From positions 375,410 to 439,409 of the forward strand of contig JAJEKB010020718.1 in assembly GCA_022393335.1 (NCBI GenBank): DNA of 64,000 nucleotides, given 5' to 3'. Below, in pieces: positions 49,601 to 62,726 of this stretch. The notes beneath the pieces were generated by a model, which ran no database searches, was not told where the DNA came from, and saw nothing but the letters and a program-made list of their open reading frames with translations. This DNA is from Macrotrachela quadricornifera (Eukaryota; Rotifera; Eurotatoria; Philodinida; Philodinidae). How positions within the stretch are numbered: position 1 is the first letter of the stretch; each line of letters opens with the position of its first letter. Position numbers and translations under genes: made by a program.

Positions 49601-51118
49601 CCAACGAATAGGTAACAAGTTGAGCATCAAAATATCATCATAGTCGTCTATATCACGATCAAAATAGTCAAATGTTTCATTGTGCGACTTAAAATCATCA
49701 AGATTAACTTCATCACTAGAGCCTAGTGGACAAAACGATTCCGGTTTGCAAGTTTGACACTGAATCGCTGGATAACCACCTGGATTTTTAGTCCCTGATG
49801 GACATGGTGTACAAGGACCAATGCCAGATATATTTTTGTATGTACCGCTTATGCACGGTGTCGATTTCATAATCCAAAATGGAGAGTTCAGTTTTTCAGT
49901 ATTGTTACTTGCACAGTAACCCGCATCAGCGGATGGAATATAAAGACTAATAAAGCGGCCATTGATGATTAATAAGTTACTTGATCGTGCGAGAATAGTG
50001 AAATGAGAATAGGGACCAAGGTAAGGTAGCATAAATGTTTGTTGATTATTAGGAAGAATAAAGTCGGGTTGAACATGAATAATCCAATGATTAGTCGAGA
50101 TATTTTTGTACACATGTATTTCCGATTGAGACCAGATGTGAAATTTCGACTTATCCACAAGTACAGCGAGTGTACCTTGATCATCAAGCCAAGCAACTGA
50201 ACGTCCAAAACCCATTTTACTCGTGTTCATATTTATTGAGCTCTGATATCGAAGCTCGGTGATATTTTTATCAAGCATGTGATAAATTATCACTATGTCT
50301 TCATAGCTAAATCCGATAGCTATTAATGTTCCTGAAGGATTGATCGAAGCTGACATACCATAACGTGGACTGTAGACAAGTATTTCAGATTTTTTCACTC
50401 TCGTATCTCCAAAGTACTTCGTAACGTTACATGAAGTTAGCGTTGAAAGAGAGCAGACAATAAAGAACGGATAGCCATATTCAGAATGTATTCTAAAAGT
50501 AGCTATGACAGCCCATTCATTTGTTATATCGAATGCATACTCGATAAATTGTGCATTTGGGTTTTTCGAAGAATATGTTTTATTACGTGATTTCAAATGA
50601 TGGAGTTTGTTTGTTGATAAATCATAAGAAAGGAAAAATGAAGCAGCTAAAGCGTAAACATATTTTTCTTGTGGATCAACTTTCAAAAATATGTATTCTT
50701 GATGATCATTTTTCTGTATCCACAAATGATTCATGTCAGGTTTATTCAGCATATTAGAGCTGCTCAGATATTCTGTCGAATTCAAGTCGAGAGGAAAGTT
50801 AAAAGTAACTCGACTAAGTATGATATCGTTCGATGTTTTATTCTTGGCGACTTGCACAAATGTAAAAGTATTGTCGTTTGGTTTCTTCGCCAAAGCACAA
50901 AGATTATAAATAGTAAGTTCCGAGTATGGATAGGACATTCGATACATTTCATCTTTCGACGTGATATATAGAGAATAAACTTGAGTATAATCTGAAGCAT
51001 ATATGAAATATTCATCAGTAATTGACCACTTTAAGTTTCTGGCATCTTCGGAAATCTCAGAGCAATTAGCCACGATCAACCATTTGAATACCAATAGTAA
51101 AATGAGTGAAATTTGCAT
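46642..51118 (-). CDS. Multi-pass membrane protein with propeller-like and GCC2/GCC3 cysteine-rich ectodomain (three exons)
   Basis: Exons are 51118-48434, 47854-47746 and 46862-46642. Their GT-AG junctions (GTAAGT...TTCACAG and GTAAGT...TTTCAG) join in frame to 1004 residues. There is a signal peptide at 1-19. Residues about 25-400 are WD-like, with repeated strand segments such as NPSGTLIAIGFSYEDIVIIY and DDQGTLAVLVDKSKFHIW. Residues 405-475 are cysteine-rich (CISGTYKNISGIGPCTPCPSG, CQTCKPESFCPLGSS), like the ephrin-receptor GCC2/GCC3 module. Three membrane segments lie near 515-540, 575-600 and 845-868. The loop between the second and third has several Cys residues and N-glycosylation sites. 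The tail, contributed by exons 2 and 3, ends in a coiled coil (KIERLSNDIVIMKNQNDELN). I know no named family with this order. It looks like a surface receptor or adhesion protein. An additional exon inside the 579-bp first intron is not excluded. Confidence 0.85.
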
Positions 51119-54072
51119 CTATATCAGACTTTAAAATTGAATTTAATTTTTGAACATTTTATCATATATTCAGATGTCGAACTATTTAATTATTGAATGC
51201 AAATATTCACAGAACGTCTTCTTCGTTGACGATGTCACGAAATCACAGGCACAATTTCTCATTTGATGACAGTGATAGAAAAAATAAGTGAATATCTGAT
51301 TATCGGAACTAGCACAGTGAATATGCGGATATACGAAGAAGTCACTAATAGTTAAACAGTTGAGTAACCGAGTATTTATTTATGTAACCTGTATTACTGA
51401 ATACTACAACCGAATAATAAAATAGGAGAATATCTGAATATATCTTCAATAATGGATTTTAACTTTTAGATTTGATATGAATAGCGAAAGAAAAAATAGA
51501 TTTTAAACACGTTTTTTACCTTGTTTTGTTAGAGCTATAATCAACAAAATATCCACTAATGAATTGTTAGTAATAGTAACACAAAGAAAAAAAACAAAGA
51601 GATGTAGACAGATATAAATATAGAAGGATACTATATCAGAACTAGTATTATCATCAACCATTACTCTTGTATATTTTTCTTTCTTTGTTTTCTATTGTGT
51701 TTGGCACATTGATCGATGTAGCAGTATACTATTTTAGTTACTAGTGTATCAAAAGCTTTGAATAATACTGAATAAGAGAAAGAAGAAGAAATATGCTAGA
51801 GCGACGAATAATTATAAGACCTATTCTGTCATACAAGCATTGTAATAACAAATTATGTATGGTCTAACAACTGTCTTTGTTTCAATTAATTTCTTCTTTC
51901 TTTACACATTCTGCACATGCAACCACGAGAGTGTATAAGAAAATATTAGAGAAAGAGAATTTTGTATGTGTATGCATATGTAAATATAAATTAGTGGCAA
52001 GGAACATCAGAAGGTGATTGAATTTATGAGAATAAAAGAAGCGCTTTTAAGCACCTATAGAATCAATAACATGAATATAATGGATAAAAAGTTGTTGTGT
52101 CCATTGTTTCTTTCGTGAAATACGTAATTCCATGGTGTGCAATATTTAAACAATAACTAATTGTAGGACAGTATATTCTCTAAATTTCAAGTTAATCGGT
52201 CAAATTTTCATAGAATTCTATCTTATATAACCAAAGATAGTCAAGGTATAGAGCTACAAAATGAGGAAAATCAAGGTAAAAACAGTTTTTCACCCCCTAA
52301 GTTATGAAATTCAAAATGAAAATAGTCCACATTCATTATAATTCTTTTGTATCTCAAGCAATTGGAATGCGAATTTCATTGCCGATCTACATTGATCGGG
52401 AACTATATGCACACACTTTCAATTTTCCAGGTCTTTTAGTGACTACATCTACGTGCATAGGAGGAAATTTTTTTGTTTTAAATTATCTTTTATGAAAATT
52501 CGAACAGAAATTTCTTGCATATAGTTTGTAATTTTTTTTTCTTTTACTCCTTTTATTATTCAATACATTGCTTATTCAATATGACTATCCTGTGCTAAAT
52601 TTTGTAATCTAATTACACATTCAAATTGAAATTACTTGAAGACAATATGGAGAAATTTTTTCAAAGTCAAGTTAATCATGATAACACAACAATAACGAAT
52701 GTTGTTCTTGCTGATGAAAGAGGATAAGATGAATAATTTTCTACTATTCACTTTCATCTTTAAACAATTCTTATATGTCATTTCTTTCAACTGCTTTTGT
52801 TTGTATAATTTTGATAGTAGATTCATACCAAAACGTCCGAAGATATTATCTCGTGGTTTAAAAAGAACTTCAAAAATACTGAAATTTGGTTATGGAAGTA
52901 CTCGTAGTTCATCAACAGTACGTGGATATGTCTTGATAATGAACACTAAGATGTTCGAAACGTCGAAAAAATACAAAATTATCACCACTTATTATTTTCT
53001 TACAATTATTCTATTAACACTCTCTATAGATGAATAAGTTAATTTCGTTCAATTTATTTTATTAAATAAAAAATGTTTAATATGATTGTGTAGTAGATCT
53101 TGATAGAAACTATAGAAATTTAATATGATTATCAATCTTTAATTTAATATGATGTAGATGATTTCTCTTGTTTAATTTTCTGTCAATAATTTTGTTTTTT
53201 GTTGATAGTAGTTTCAATTTTCAAGATTTACATTATCTTTAAAATTTAGTTATGGATTGCTTTAGTTTGGAAATAGAGTTTGATATTGAATCAGATAATG
53301 ACCAAAGAATTGTATCGTATGTGTAGATCATGTATAACAATGGTGACAAAGGTGAATATCTTCGAAGAATTTTGATTCTTTTAGCTAGAAACAACCATTT
53401 TATAATACGACTACGAATTTTTCTACTCTTTTATTTGAAATACTTCAAAGGAAAATAAGTTAACAATCTATTGCTTTCATTTTCAATGAAAATCATCTAA
53501 ATAAATAGTGAAGAGAAAATATTCAGATACTTTATTTTTATTTCAAAATTGTCTCTTCTATGATATCATTTAAGTTTTTTATAACTTTTTAATTCATATG
53601 TCAACTATTTTATTCATTTAAATATAGCATAACATATATGGTAAAATGTCTACGCAAAAACATGATTACACAGTTTAATGATATTTTTACTTCTTGCTCT
53701 CTTTATAAATTATACAGAAAATAAGATTCATTCCTTCACATAATAAAGTTTATAGTTAATTAACTATTTTTGAAAAGATTGAAGGAAATTCTTCTAAATA
53801 ACAAATTATTATTTGCTATCATATTGTTAATAGTAATTATATATTTGATAGATTTTCTATGATTAGAAATTAATTTTTATCTTTAATTTTTAGTAATCAG
53901 TTATTATAATTATACCTCTTTCTTTTTATTATTATATATATATATTCGATAACCCCATATTTGCTTTTTTAAACCTATATCATTATTATTTTTATTTGAC
54001 TGTTCACTAGAAAAAAAAGAAGTTAATCTAGTATCATATTAGAAACAAATATCAAAGTATTATTCAACGAAG
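51119..54072. other. Intergenic with doubtful small frames
   Basis: Two small plus-strand frames (52304-52495 and 52699-53037) start with ATG. The second, 112 codons, has a hydrophobic start (MNNFLLFTFIFKQFLYV) and a basic middle (RPKILSRGLKRTSKILKF), so a small secreted protein is conceivable. Neither has a recognisable family, and both may be chance. The rest is AT-rich without features. GPCR copy 1 starts at 54073. Confidence 0.3.
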
Positions 54073-55059
54073 ATGTCAACTGCAGTAATAACAATAAATA
54101 CAATATCACGTTGGCTTAATTATTTTCTTGCTATACCAATGATTAGTTTAGGTATCATTGGATCTCTATTAACAATAATTGTATTTACAGGACAACATTC
54201 ATTTCGTCGAAATTCAACAATAACTTATTTATTAGCAGGTGCAATTATAACAGCAATACATCTTCCAACAATTTATTTTCAAAGTATACTTATTGATGGA
54301 TTTGGTTTAGGTCTATTTAATACAAATGATATTGCTTGTCGAGAACGTAATTATTTATTTTATGTAACAACAGTATCAGCTGTTTCATTTCCATGTTGGG
54401 CATCATTTGATCAATATGCAAGTACATGTCGTAATGCAGTTTTTCGACACAGATGGAATTCAATGAAAACAGTTCGATTATCTATTATTGTTACTATTAT
54501 ATTTTGGTCAATAATATATTTTCCAATGATTTTTTTTAGTCATAGTATTAATAATATTTGTGTTTTAAGAGATAGTTTATATAAAATATTTCATAGTTAT
54601 TTATTATCACCATTAGTTTTTATTATTGGTCCAATTACTTTAATAACAATATTTACATTGAGAACTATTCGAAATCTTCGTTCAACAAATTTTTCAAATC
54701 ATCATGATCGTTTAACACGACAAATTCGTCGTATGCTTATTCCTCAACTTATTGTTTTATCTATATTTGGTATACCATTTGGTATTGAAAGTATTTATCA
54801 AGATATAACAAATAAAATACAAAAACCTATTCTTAGAAAATCTATTGAACATTTAATAACTCAAATAATTCGTTTACTTTATCATATTACATTTGTAACA
54901 ACATTTTATATTTATTTATATATGTCAAGTGATGTAAGAAAAGTTTTTCAAAAATTAATGATTAAATATTTTCAAAGAAATCGTGTTATGCCTGTAAATA
55001 ATTCATCTATTAAATTTATTCATCGACAAACACTAAAATCAATAAATCAATCTCAATAA
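54073..55059 (+). CDS. Rhodopsin-like G-protein-coupled receptor, tandem copy 1
   Basis: A 328-residue intronless protein with seven hydrophobic segments near 17-38, 50-70, 93-115, 130-151, 175-197, 222-243 and 270-292. The extracellular Cys before TM3 (IACRERNY) and the Cys in loop 2 (NNICVLRD) can form the usual disulfide. The DRY-like end of TM3 reads FDQYASTCR, and a basic third loop (HDRLTRQIRRML) leads into TM6. The tail is short and basic. Receptors of this type couple to G proteins; the ligand is unknown. The best parallel is its neighbour at 58414. The start is supported by a leader (TATTATTCAACGA) that is conserved in front of both copies. AATAAA is at 55138, 80 nt past the stop. 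It is probably a chemosensory- or neuropeptide-like receptor of a lineage-specific family. Confidence 0.9.
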   Translation: MSTAVITINTISRWLNYFLAIPMISLGIIGSLLTIIVFTGQHSFRRNSTITYLLAGAIITAIHLPTIYFQSILIDGFGLGLFNTNDIACRERNYLFYVTTVSAVSFPCWASFDQYASTCRNAVFRHRWNSMKTVRLSIIVTIIFWSIIYFPMIFFSHSINNICVLRDSLYKIFHSYLLSPLVFIIGPITLITIFTLRTIRNLRSTNFSNHHDRLTRQIRRMLIPQLIVLSIFGIPFGIESIYQDITNKIQKPILRKSIEHLITQIIRLLYHITFVTTFYIYLYMSSDVRKVFQKLMIKYFQRNRVMPVNNSSIKFIHRQTLKSINQSQ

Positions 55060-58000
55060 TTATGAAAAGAAAAAAAAAACATATGATTAAATATTATGTT
55101 GTATTGTATTATATTTATTTAACTTTTATCTTTCAATAATAAAAATTATTGAGGGATGTATATTTTGTAATGAAAATGAAATAATGAAAGAAAGTCTGAC
55201 AGAAAAATAAAACTATTCTTAAAACGAGATTTTAATTGGCGAACACTGTCTAAATGAACTCAACCTAAAGTTATATTAGAAAACTAATTCCACTAATTAA
55301 TAATGATAGATAATAGATCCATCAATTATCATCATCAAACCTAAAAAGATGAGTATCTTACTTCAAGAACAGATACTTGTATATGTAGATCTTTGTTGAC
55401 TTAGATATAATAATCAATCAGCGGATGTGGGATCAAAAAACATGTATTCAAGAAAAAGTTAAAGTTTGATCAAAGGTTTGAGGAATCGAGATATGAACTT
55501 TATAAAATATCAGAATAATTCATTCTCATATCATCAAACAGCTTATTAGTGTCTGTACTGTTATGGTTCTACTTATAACTGGTAGACAAAGTAGTCGATT
55601 TACACTAGAAAGTGCCAGTCATCGATCTATTTTATATTCAAAAATAGATTCAACTTCAGTTTTAGAATACTTGTTTTAAATGGAATTATTCAATATTTTT
55701 CATTTATTAAATTAATATTGATATTTGTATAATCCAAGAAATTATTTCAGTTTAATTACATTACTAAAATAACTTTAATTTTCATTAAATAAATACGTAG
55801 TTAAGAAAAAACTATTATTCATACAATAATGAATATAATAAGTCATATCAACAACTAATAAATAAGATGAAAAATTATAATTTGAAGTCGAAGTTAAACT
55901 TTATGAATCATAGACATTTATTCAAACAAAATGTATTCAACTTTTAAGAATTTATCTCTATGTTAGTTTAGAATCTTTAAAGTTGACTTGAAAAAAAGTT
56001 TTTGAATGTTAGTTATAGGACATCATGCTAAATTTCTATTTCTAGAAAATTTACATTGCTGCAAAATCCTTTTTAATATAGAACCACTACATAAATGAAA
56101 ATATCTCTTACTCACCTTGAAGTGGTTCAAGAGAATCATTTTTATCTGATATATCTCTCTACTAAAATGAATTTTGTGATTCAATGAAATCCAATGTCAA
56201 ATGGAAGTGAATATATATACTTTATCTAAATTGATTTGCTGCCAAAATAGACTTATAATATATATAGCTTTATTATAAGAAAAACTGTTATCCTGTGAAG
56301 GATGTAGATAAATATATAATAATAATAATAATAATAAGTCACTTACTTCTAATATTAGTGTACAATAGATTAGGTCTATAGATAGTGCAGGGGTATATAT
56401 AATGCAAAAGATGGATAACATTGCGAATAGTCATTTACGAGATCATATGCTTAAAATCATGGTCAAACGCGAGAACAAAATATTTTATTGTCAATTAAGG
56501 CAACCAAATAATAATTTCAAACGCATTATATGCTTCTGAGGAGTGTATTATGGATCCTCTAATATTCTGATAAAGAATACTTCTAATTGTGTTATTTTAA
56601 CCTTTATTCTCATAAACTATGACCAAATCATATTCTGAAATAGTTTGTTCTTATTCATTACTCTTTATCATTGTTGGTTAGAACGAATAATATCATGCTT
56701 AAGCAAATTCTATTTAAGTTCAAAAGCTAAACGAAAAATTGTTTTTTAAAGAAATATATCCTGATTATTAATACACTAAACCAACATCAATTTTATTCTT
56801 AATCTCTTGAACTAACCTATAAAAGTATCATATATTTATAAAAAAAATAGTTATACTACTTTTAGTACTTATTTTCAAAACAATAAGAGTCTCTAACAAG
56901 GACATTAATATTGTTACTTAAATTAGACATATCATGTCAACATCCACTTTTCATATTAAAATAAATTTCCTCATTCATTTCGAGTTCATAAATAGATACT
57001 TTATTTCTGTATTATGTTCATGCTAAAATGATTTTTTTATACTTATTTTTCTGAATTTTGAATGGAATATCCGTGACATTATTTCATAGTCATTTCAATT
57101 AAATTTTCAGGAAATAGGAAATTGTCGTCTGATGAATAATAGCTATTTACTATGTAGAGATATAAAAATTAAGATTTACTGAAAAAATTAGTTCTTAATA
57201 CCACAGATTAACACTTCAAACTTTTGTAAGTAAAATAGCTTGCCACACTAGATCAGTAATCATAACTGCGATAGAAATCATCTTATATTTAGACTAGATT
57301 AAGATTTTAGTAAGTATGTAATATTAATAATAAATGCTACAGATAGTTTTATTGATTTTAACTGATAAAAAAATCTCTTTTTTTTTATATTAGATAGAAA
57401 CTAACAAGACTAGACAAAGTTCAGAATAAATCATATCATTTTGTCTTTCTTCTGTAATTACTTGTAATATATTTAATTGTTGGTCTATATTAAAAAATAC
57501 TTTATCTTGTGCTTGTACATTTTCGGTTTTCTTTTCAATAAAAGTATGAAACGTAAATTTTTGCCATTTATTATGCATCATTCAGTACTTTATTCTAAGT
57601 CTTGTTTAGTCTTATTACGTTTTGTCTGATACAATAATCTTATTTAAAAAAATATATCTATTTGAGATTATTAATGCATGTATTCATCTGCAAAAATTGA
57701 AATTATAATCATATTATAGACGACAATATTAAGATTAAAATTATCAATCTGTTTATTCTCCGAAAGATTTTAATTTTCTTTACATTATTTTCCGGAGTAT
57801 CATTTGATGATAATTTGAGAAAAAAATTCAATTATAATTTTGTTTTTATTTCAAGGATTTTAAAATTCTGATCGGATTTGATTGATAAAATATTTTCATT
57901 GAGTATTAGTACATTTGTTTATATTACAATATGGTTTTATGCAAATAGCATAAGCTTAAGAATTAATAAAATCTTTAGAATTAAAAAAAAAATTCTCCTA

Positions 58001-58413
58001 GAATCACTTGTGTAATATATAGAGTTAGAAAAGAGACGAATTCTTTATAATTGATTAACATATGAGTTTTTTCTAATTTATCGTTTCATTAATTTTACAT
58101 TTCCTTTTTTTCAACTTGAAAACTAAGGAGATAAATATGTATATCAGCAATTACATATTTCTATAGATCATTATTTTATAAAAAACAAGATATTCTATTT
58201 TTCATAGTTACATTTCTGAGGTATCTAAAACACTTTAATATTAAATACACAGATAAAAGCATAGTTGAATATGGTTTCAAAGATGTAATTACTTTCTGTA
58301 TCTTTTTCCTTTTCTTCATTCTAATAACACGATTTATATGGTTTCTATTATTACAAAATAACTTTACTTTTGACCTAGAAATCTCTCATCATTCTAAGTA
58401 TTATTCAGCGAGT
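55060..58413. other. Intergenic between the two receptor genes
   Basis: It contains a short AAT microsatellite at 56315-56338 and a poly(A) signal for copy 1 at 55138. I see no decayed third receptor copy and no transposon end. Confidence 0.45.
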
Positions 58414-59343
58414 ATGTCGTCTACAGCACTGACAATCAATGCTGTTTCACATTGGCTTAATTATTTATTAGCTATACCAATGCTTATCTTAGGTACTATT
58501 GGAGCAATATTAACTATTATTGTCTTTACTAGACAGCATTCATTTCGTCGTAATTCGACAATAACTTATTTATTAGCAGGTGCAATTATGACTGGAATAC
58601 ATCTTCCATCAATTTATTTACAAAGTATACTTGTTGATGGCTTTAGTTTAGGTGTATTCAATACAAATGATATTGCTTGTCAAGAACATAATTATTTACT
58701 TTATGTTACTACAGTTGCAGCTATTTCATTTCCATGTTGGGCAGCCTTCGATCAATATGCAAATACATGTCGTGAAGCTGATTTTCGATGTCGTTGGAGT
58801 TCAATACGATTTGTTCGCATAGTTATTACTGGTACTGTCATTTTCTGGATAATTGCTTATATTCCAATTATCTTTGTTAGTCGTAGTATCAATAATATTT
58901 GTATATTAATTGATTGTCCATATACAAAATTTAATACTTATTTCTTAACACCTTTAGTTTATACTATTGGTCCAATTGCTTTAATCATTATATTTACACG
59001 AGCAACTGTTCGTAATCTTCATTCATCTAGTCTTTCTAATCGTCATGATCGTTTAACACGACAAATTTATCGTATGTTAATTCCTCAACTTATTGTATTA
59101 GCTATATCTGGAATACCATTTGGTATTCAAAATATATATAAAGACTTGAGTAAAAATGTAGAAAAAAGTGATATTCGATTAGCTATTGAACATTTATTTG
59201 TTCAAATCGAACGTTTATTTTATCATTGTAATTTTGTTTGTCCATTTTATATATATTTTTATATGTCAAGTAAAGTAAGAGATGTTCTCAAACGACTGAT
59301 ATATAGCGATTTTCAAAAGAATAAAATTGCACCAATATTTTGA
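58414..59343 (+). CDS. Rhodopsin-like G-protein-coupled receptor, tandem copy 2
   Basis: A 309-residue intronless protein, clearly a paralogue of the copy at 54073: nearly every segment lines up, for example HSFRRNSTITYLLAGAIMTG against HSFRRNSTITYLLAGAIITA, and HDRLTRQIYRMLIPQLIVLA against HDRLTRQIRRMLIPQLIVLS. Seven membrane segments, the loop disulfide pair (IACQEHNY and NNICILID) and the DRY-like FDQYANTCR are kept. Differences are concentrated in loop 2 and the C-terminal tail, which is about 20 residues shorter. The leader TATTATTCAGCGA just upstream matches that of copy 1, so the duplication included some 5' sequence. Ligand unknown. Confidence 0.9.
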   Translation: MSSTALTINAVSHWLNYLLAIPMLILGTIGAILTIIVFTRQHSFRRNSTITYLLAGAIMTGIHLPSIYLQSILVDGFSLGVFNTNDIACQEHNYLLYVTTVAAISFPCWAAFDQYANTCREADFRCRWSSIRFVRIVITGTVIFWIIAYIPIIFVSRSINNICILIDCPYTKFNTYFLTPLVYTIGPIALIIIFTRATVRNLHSSSLSNRHDRLTRQIYRMLIPQLIVLAISGIPFGIQNIYKDLSKNVEKSDIRLAIEHLFVQIERLFYHCNFVCPFYIYFYMSSKVRDVLKRLIYSDFQKNKIAPIF

Positions 59344-61307
59344 TTATTCGTTATTATTATCAATAATTGATGATCTAAAAGTTTTATATTGAATTTTATT
59401 GTTTTGTACGTGTTCTTTGTTGCATTTTATGTTTGATTATAAACGAAATAAAATTGTAATACGAAAAAAAAATTTATTAATTTTTTTCTTTTGCGTATTA
59501 TTAATTTCTTTATTACGAGAATTAGTTGTAGATACTACATCGAATTCTTTCTTAGTGAACGATTTTATATCAAAATCAAGTAGAGAAAGACAATATTAGT
59601 TGTAGAAATGAGCATAGATACAAAACTCGAACATTTGTTTCAAATATTAAACTACTAAACTATTTAATTAAGTATTCAATTATCTCAGATAAGATGGAGA
59701 GAGAACATGAGAGTGTTATATGAAAATAGAATGCTCGAGTTTCTAAATAATCGAAAAATATTGTTCGAATCAAACTGGATTTTTGACTTTTACATTATTG
59801 ATAGAGAGAAAAATGAGAATAAATACTACCTCAATTCTTAGAAATGTGTCAAAAATTTGATCTTCATATTATTAGACTGACAATCAGCAATGAATTTTGA
59901 TTATTTTCCACAAGTTTATACTTTGTCGTATCACAACGTAATTTTTGACACATAGTCTCCTTCAAATACACAAAAGAACATTTTTTATTATCGTTCTACG
60001 AGACGTTTTTATAGTTCCATAGGACTCATTGTATTTATTATAAATATCACATTTTTCTTTCAAGAAAATGTAATTTAGATTCCTTTCTCCATTAGACTCT
60101 ATAGAAACTCCATCCATATTTACAATTAGTCTACAGATAAATGCTAAATATTGTCCATACTGAATCATAACTAGAAACCTGCGGGCCTCTCCAGACTCGG
60201 AACCGAGCCTATTCCTAAATTTCACTTCAGACTCGGTTTGTAATGATCTGCCGATCTAGACAATATTAGAACTGAAGTCATTAGATATTTATTTTCTTTC
60301 TTTTATTTCTATAATTAAAACTCATTTCAAATGGCAAAAGTAAAGCCAAGTAGAAGAAAACAAATACTCAAATATGATAATAACATCTGTTCGTTATTCA
60401 TACGTATTAATATATTTTTATAGAAAAAAAAATCAATCTTTCACTATTTTTGTCAATACTTTTCTCATCACTAAATTGATCATCACCAAAAATTCGAGTT
60501 TGTCGGTGATAAAGGCCATAATACTTGATCTAATTTTCGTTTTTCATGTATATGTAATGGTTAATGCACAAATAGTCTTCTATTTTACTTTCACGAAAAG
60601 TTGAGTCATCTGCGAGTAATATATTTAAATAGCTGATTCCTTCTACGTAGACGAGAATTACAACTGAAAGATTGAATAATACACTTTGTCGGTTGTCAAT
60701 ATTTATTTTGCCTACTTTCAATGGCACCATAATGTCAATACCTAAAGCAAGTAATACTACTTTGACATATGTTGACAGTCATGAAACGGCATAGTCGATA
60801 ACTTTGAAAAAAAAACAACGTTTTGTGACGTTACTGCACAAAGAAACTAGTTCTGCAATTATACGGTCATCAATATATCATTGACATTCTTTGATGCCGT
60901 TGTTCTCAAAGTATTCTGTAAGAGTGAATGTTGCCTATCTTAAACTTTAGATGAATATATTTTCTTCTGAACTCATTGAAGCGGAAGAAAATAAAATTTA
61001 TTCAAAACAAAAAGATAAACTTTTTACGACAATATTTAGTATCGATACCTCGTTTGAAATGTTTACCCAGGCCTTAGCATAAGTTAGTACAAACATTGAA
61101 TTTTGACAAAAAGTATGAAAATTTTCTAAAAATTAGAAAGTGTGAAGATAATCATTCGAATTATAACTTCTAACTACAGATCTGATATCTCTCTATTCAA
61201 ATTTAGTGGCAGAATGAGAAAAATTTTCTCACCTACATCATCTTTTTTTTTGCACAGACATTAGCTTTCAAATTTACATGTATCACATGTAAATATCGAA
61301 ATTTTGG
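59344..61307. other. Intergenic with one small inverted repeat
   Basis: GTGTCAAAAATT at 59846 and AATTTTTGACACAT at about 59942 form an inverted pair about 110 bp long, possibly a tiny MITE. The remaining 1.4 kb has no recognisable gene or repeat. Confidence 0.35.
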
Positions 61308-61312
61308 GAAAC

Positions 61313-62095
61313 GGCCAGTTGCTCGCAGGACAATTGCTCGTCGGACACTTGCTCGCAAAACTACTTCGCTGTGTATATACGAATAAGACATAAAGATAAG
61401 ATTTAAGGACAACAACCAAAAATAAAAAAATATTAGAAAACCAAAAAAGTTCTACATAGAACGACGTCGAATGTAGTTTAAATAATTTCAGACGATTGTA
61501 TGTGTATTTTGAACTAGATCTTTCAGCTATTTGCTCAAGAATACTTTCTTTCGCATTGATGATCGACGACCGAACATCAGGGTGAGAGGGAGGATCGGTA
61601 CTTGAATTTTCTCGTTATCCTTTCATCAGCTACCCATTACCACTACGTAGCTATACAAGAGGAGACAAAGCAAAACTTCCTTACCATAAGATGCTTTGCC
61701 ATACTTCAAATTTTAAAGTTTGGCGAAGTATCGTGAACTAGTTGGACTTTGATTTAAGATAAACTCATATCGAATGATTTCAAACCATTACATCTGTACC
61801 ACGTATCTATGATAGACTTGAAAAGCTAAAATTATTTCGGAGATAGCTTAAAAAATCCTTGAAGTTGGTTGAAATATGGTGTAGTACGGCTAAAGTACAG
61901 AAATTTTGCTTTTTCCTCCTTGTAAGTATATGATTTTCGAGCAACTGTCCGGCGAGCAGTTGTCCTGCGAGTAACTGTCCTACACGAGCAAGTGTCCTGC
62001 GAGCAAGTGTCCTAGTGAACAAATGTCCTAGCGAGCAAGTGTCCTAAGGAGCAACTGTCCGACGAGCAAGTGTCCTGCGAGCAAGTGTCCTAAAC
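61313..62095. mobile_element. Fold-back element with iteron-built ends
   Basis: The left end (61313-61356) consists of about three copies of CTCG(C/T)(A/C)GGACA(A/C)TTG; the right end (61939-62095) consists of about ten inverted copies, GAGCAAGTGTCCTGC and variants. The roughly 580-bp interior has no supported gene. Fold-back transposons are known for ends made of short tandem units. No target duplication was found, so the borders are approximate. Confidence 0.65.
61939..62095 (+). repeat. Tandem 15-17 bp iterons, about ten units
   Basis: Successive units read GAGCAACTGTCCGGC, GAGCAGTTGTCCTGC, GAGTAACTGTCCTACAC, GAGCAAGTGTCCTGC, GAGCAAGTGTCCTAGT, GAACAAATGTCCTAGC, GAGCAAGTGTCCTAAG, GAGCAACTGTCCGAC, GAGCAAGTGTCCTGC and GAGCAAGTGTCCTAAA. 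The GAGCAA.TGTCC core is kept while the spacer varies. An open frame across them (61807-62022, minus strand) is a by-product. Confidence 0.85.
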
Positions 62096-62726
62096 CCGGT
62101 ACAAATAGGAGATCAAATGATAATGGTGTGAAGAAATTATGGAAAAAAACAAGGTGTTCCGTTTATTTTAGCCAGGAGAATATGTTACTTTTCATTTCGA
62201 TCCTATTTGAGTTTCAGAAAATATCGAAACTATGTGATCAGAATGTTATTGATAAATTTGAGAAGGATCCCTGCAGAATATTAATAAAATACTCAGTTGT
62301 TTGAATAGCAAATTAATCTTCATAATCTTAACGTGGTTCTATACGGAAACTTAGAATACTATAAAATTCGAGTATCTCGCTCTAGGCTTGCTAACCGCAG
62401 CCAATATTTTAACTTTGTTAGTTTGGCGATGAGACATCTTTCATTTGACATAAAAATGTGACATTTTCATGATGAACAATACAAATACCTCCATTGTTAG
62501 TTATGCTTCATGGATCTTTCTTTCCCACCCTACACATGACAGATCTTTTCATGTCGCCTCTATTTCTCTCTTTTATATTTATCTATGGATATTTCTTCAG
62601 TGCTGACTTCCTTTTCATACTCTTCATCTATGAGATTTTTCTTCCAATGGATTTTTTCTTTCGCTATTTGTCATATATATTGTAGTTCAGCCGTTACAGA
62701 GATGATGATGAGCCAGAGATGCAGAT
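62095..62726. other. Intergenic, no recognisable feature
   Basis: No gene or repeat was recognised between the iteron element and the small hAT element. Confidence 0.4.

Noticed and set aside
61807..62022. 71-codon frame with LARRTLARVGQLLAGQLL
   Set aside because: Produced by the iteron array read on the minus strand.
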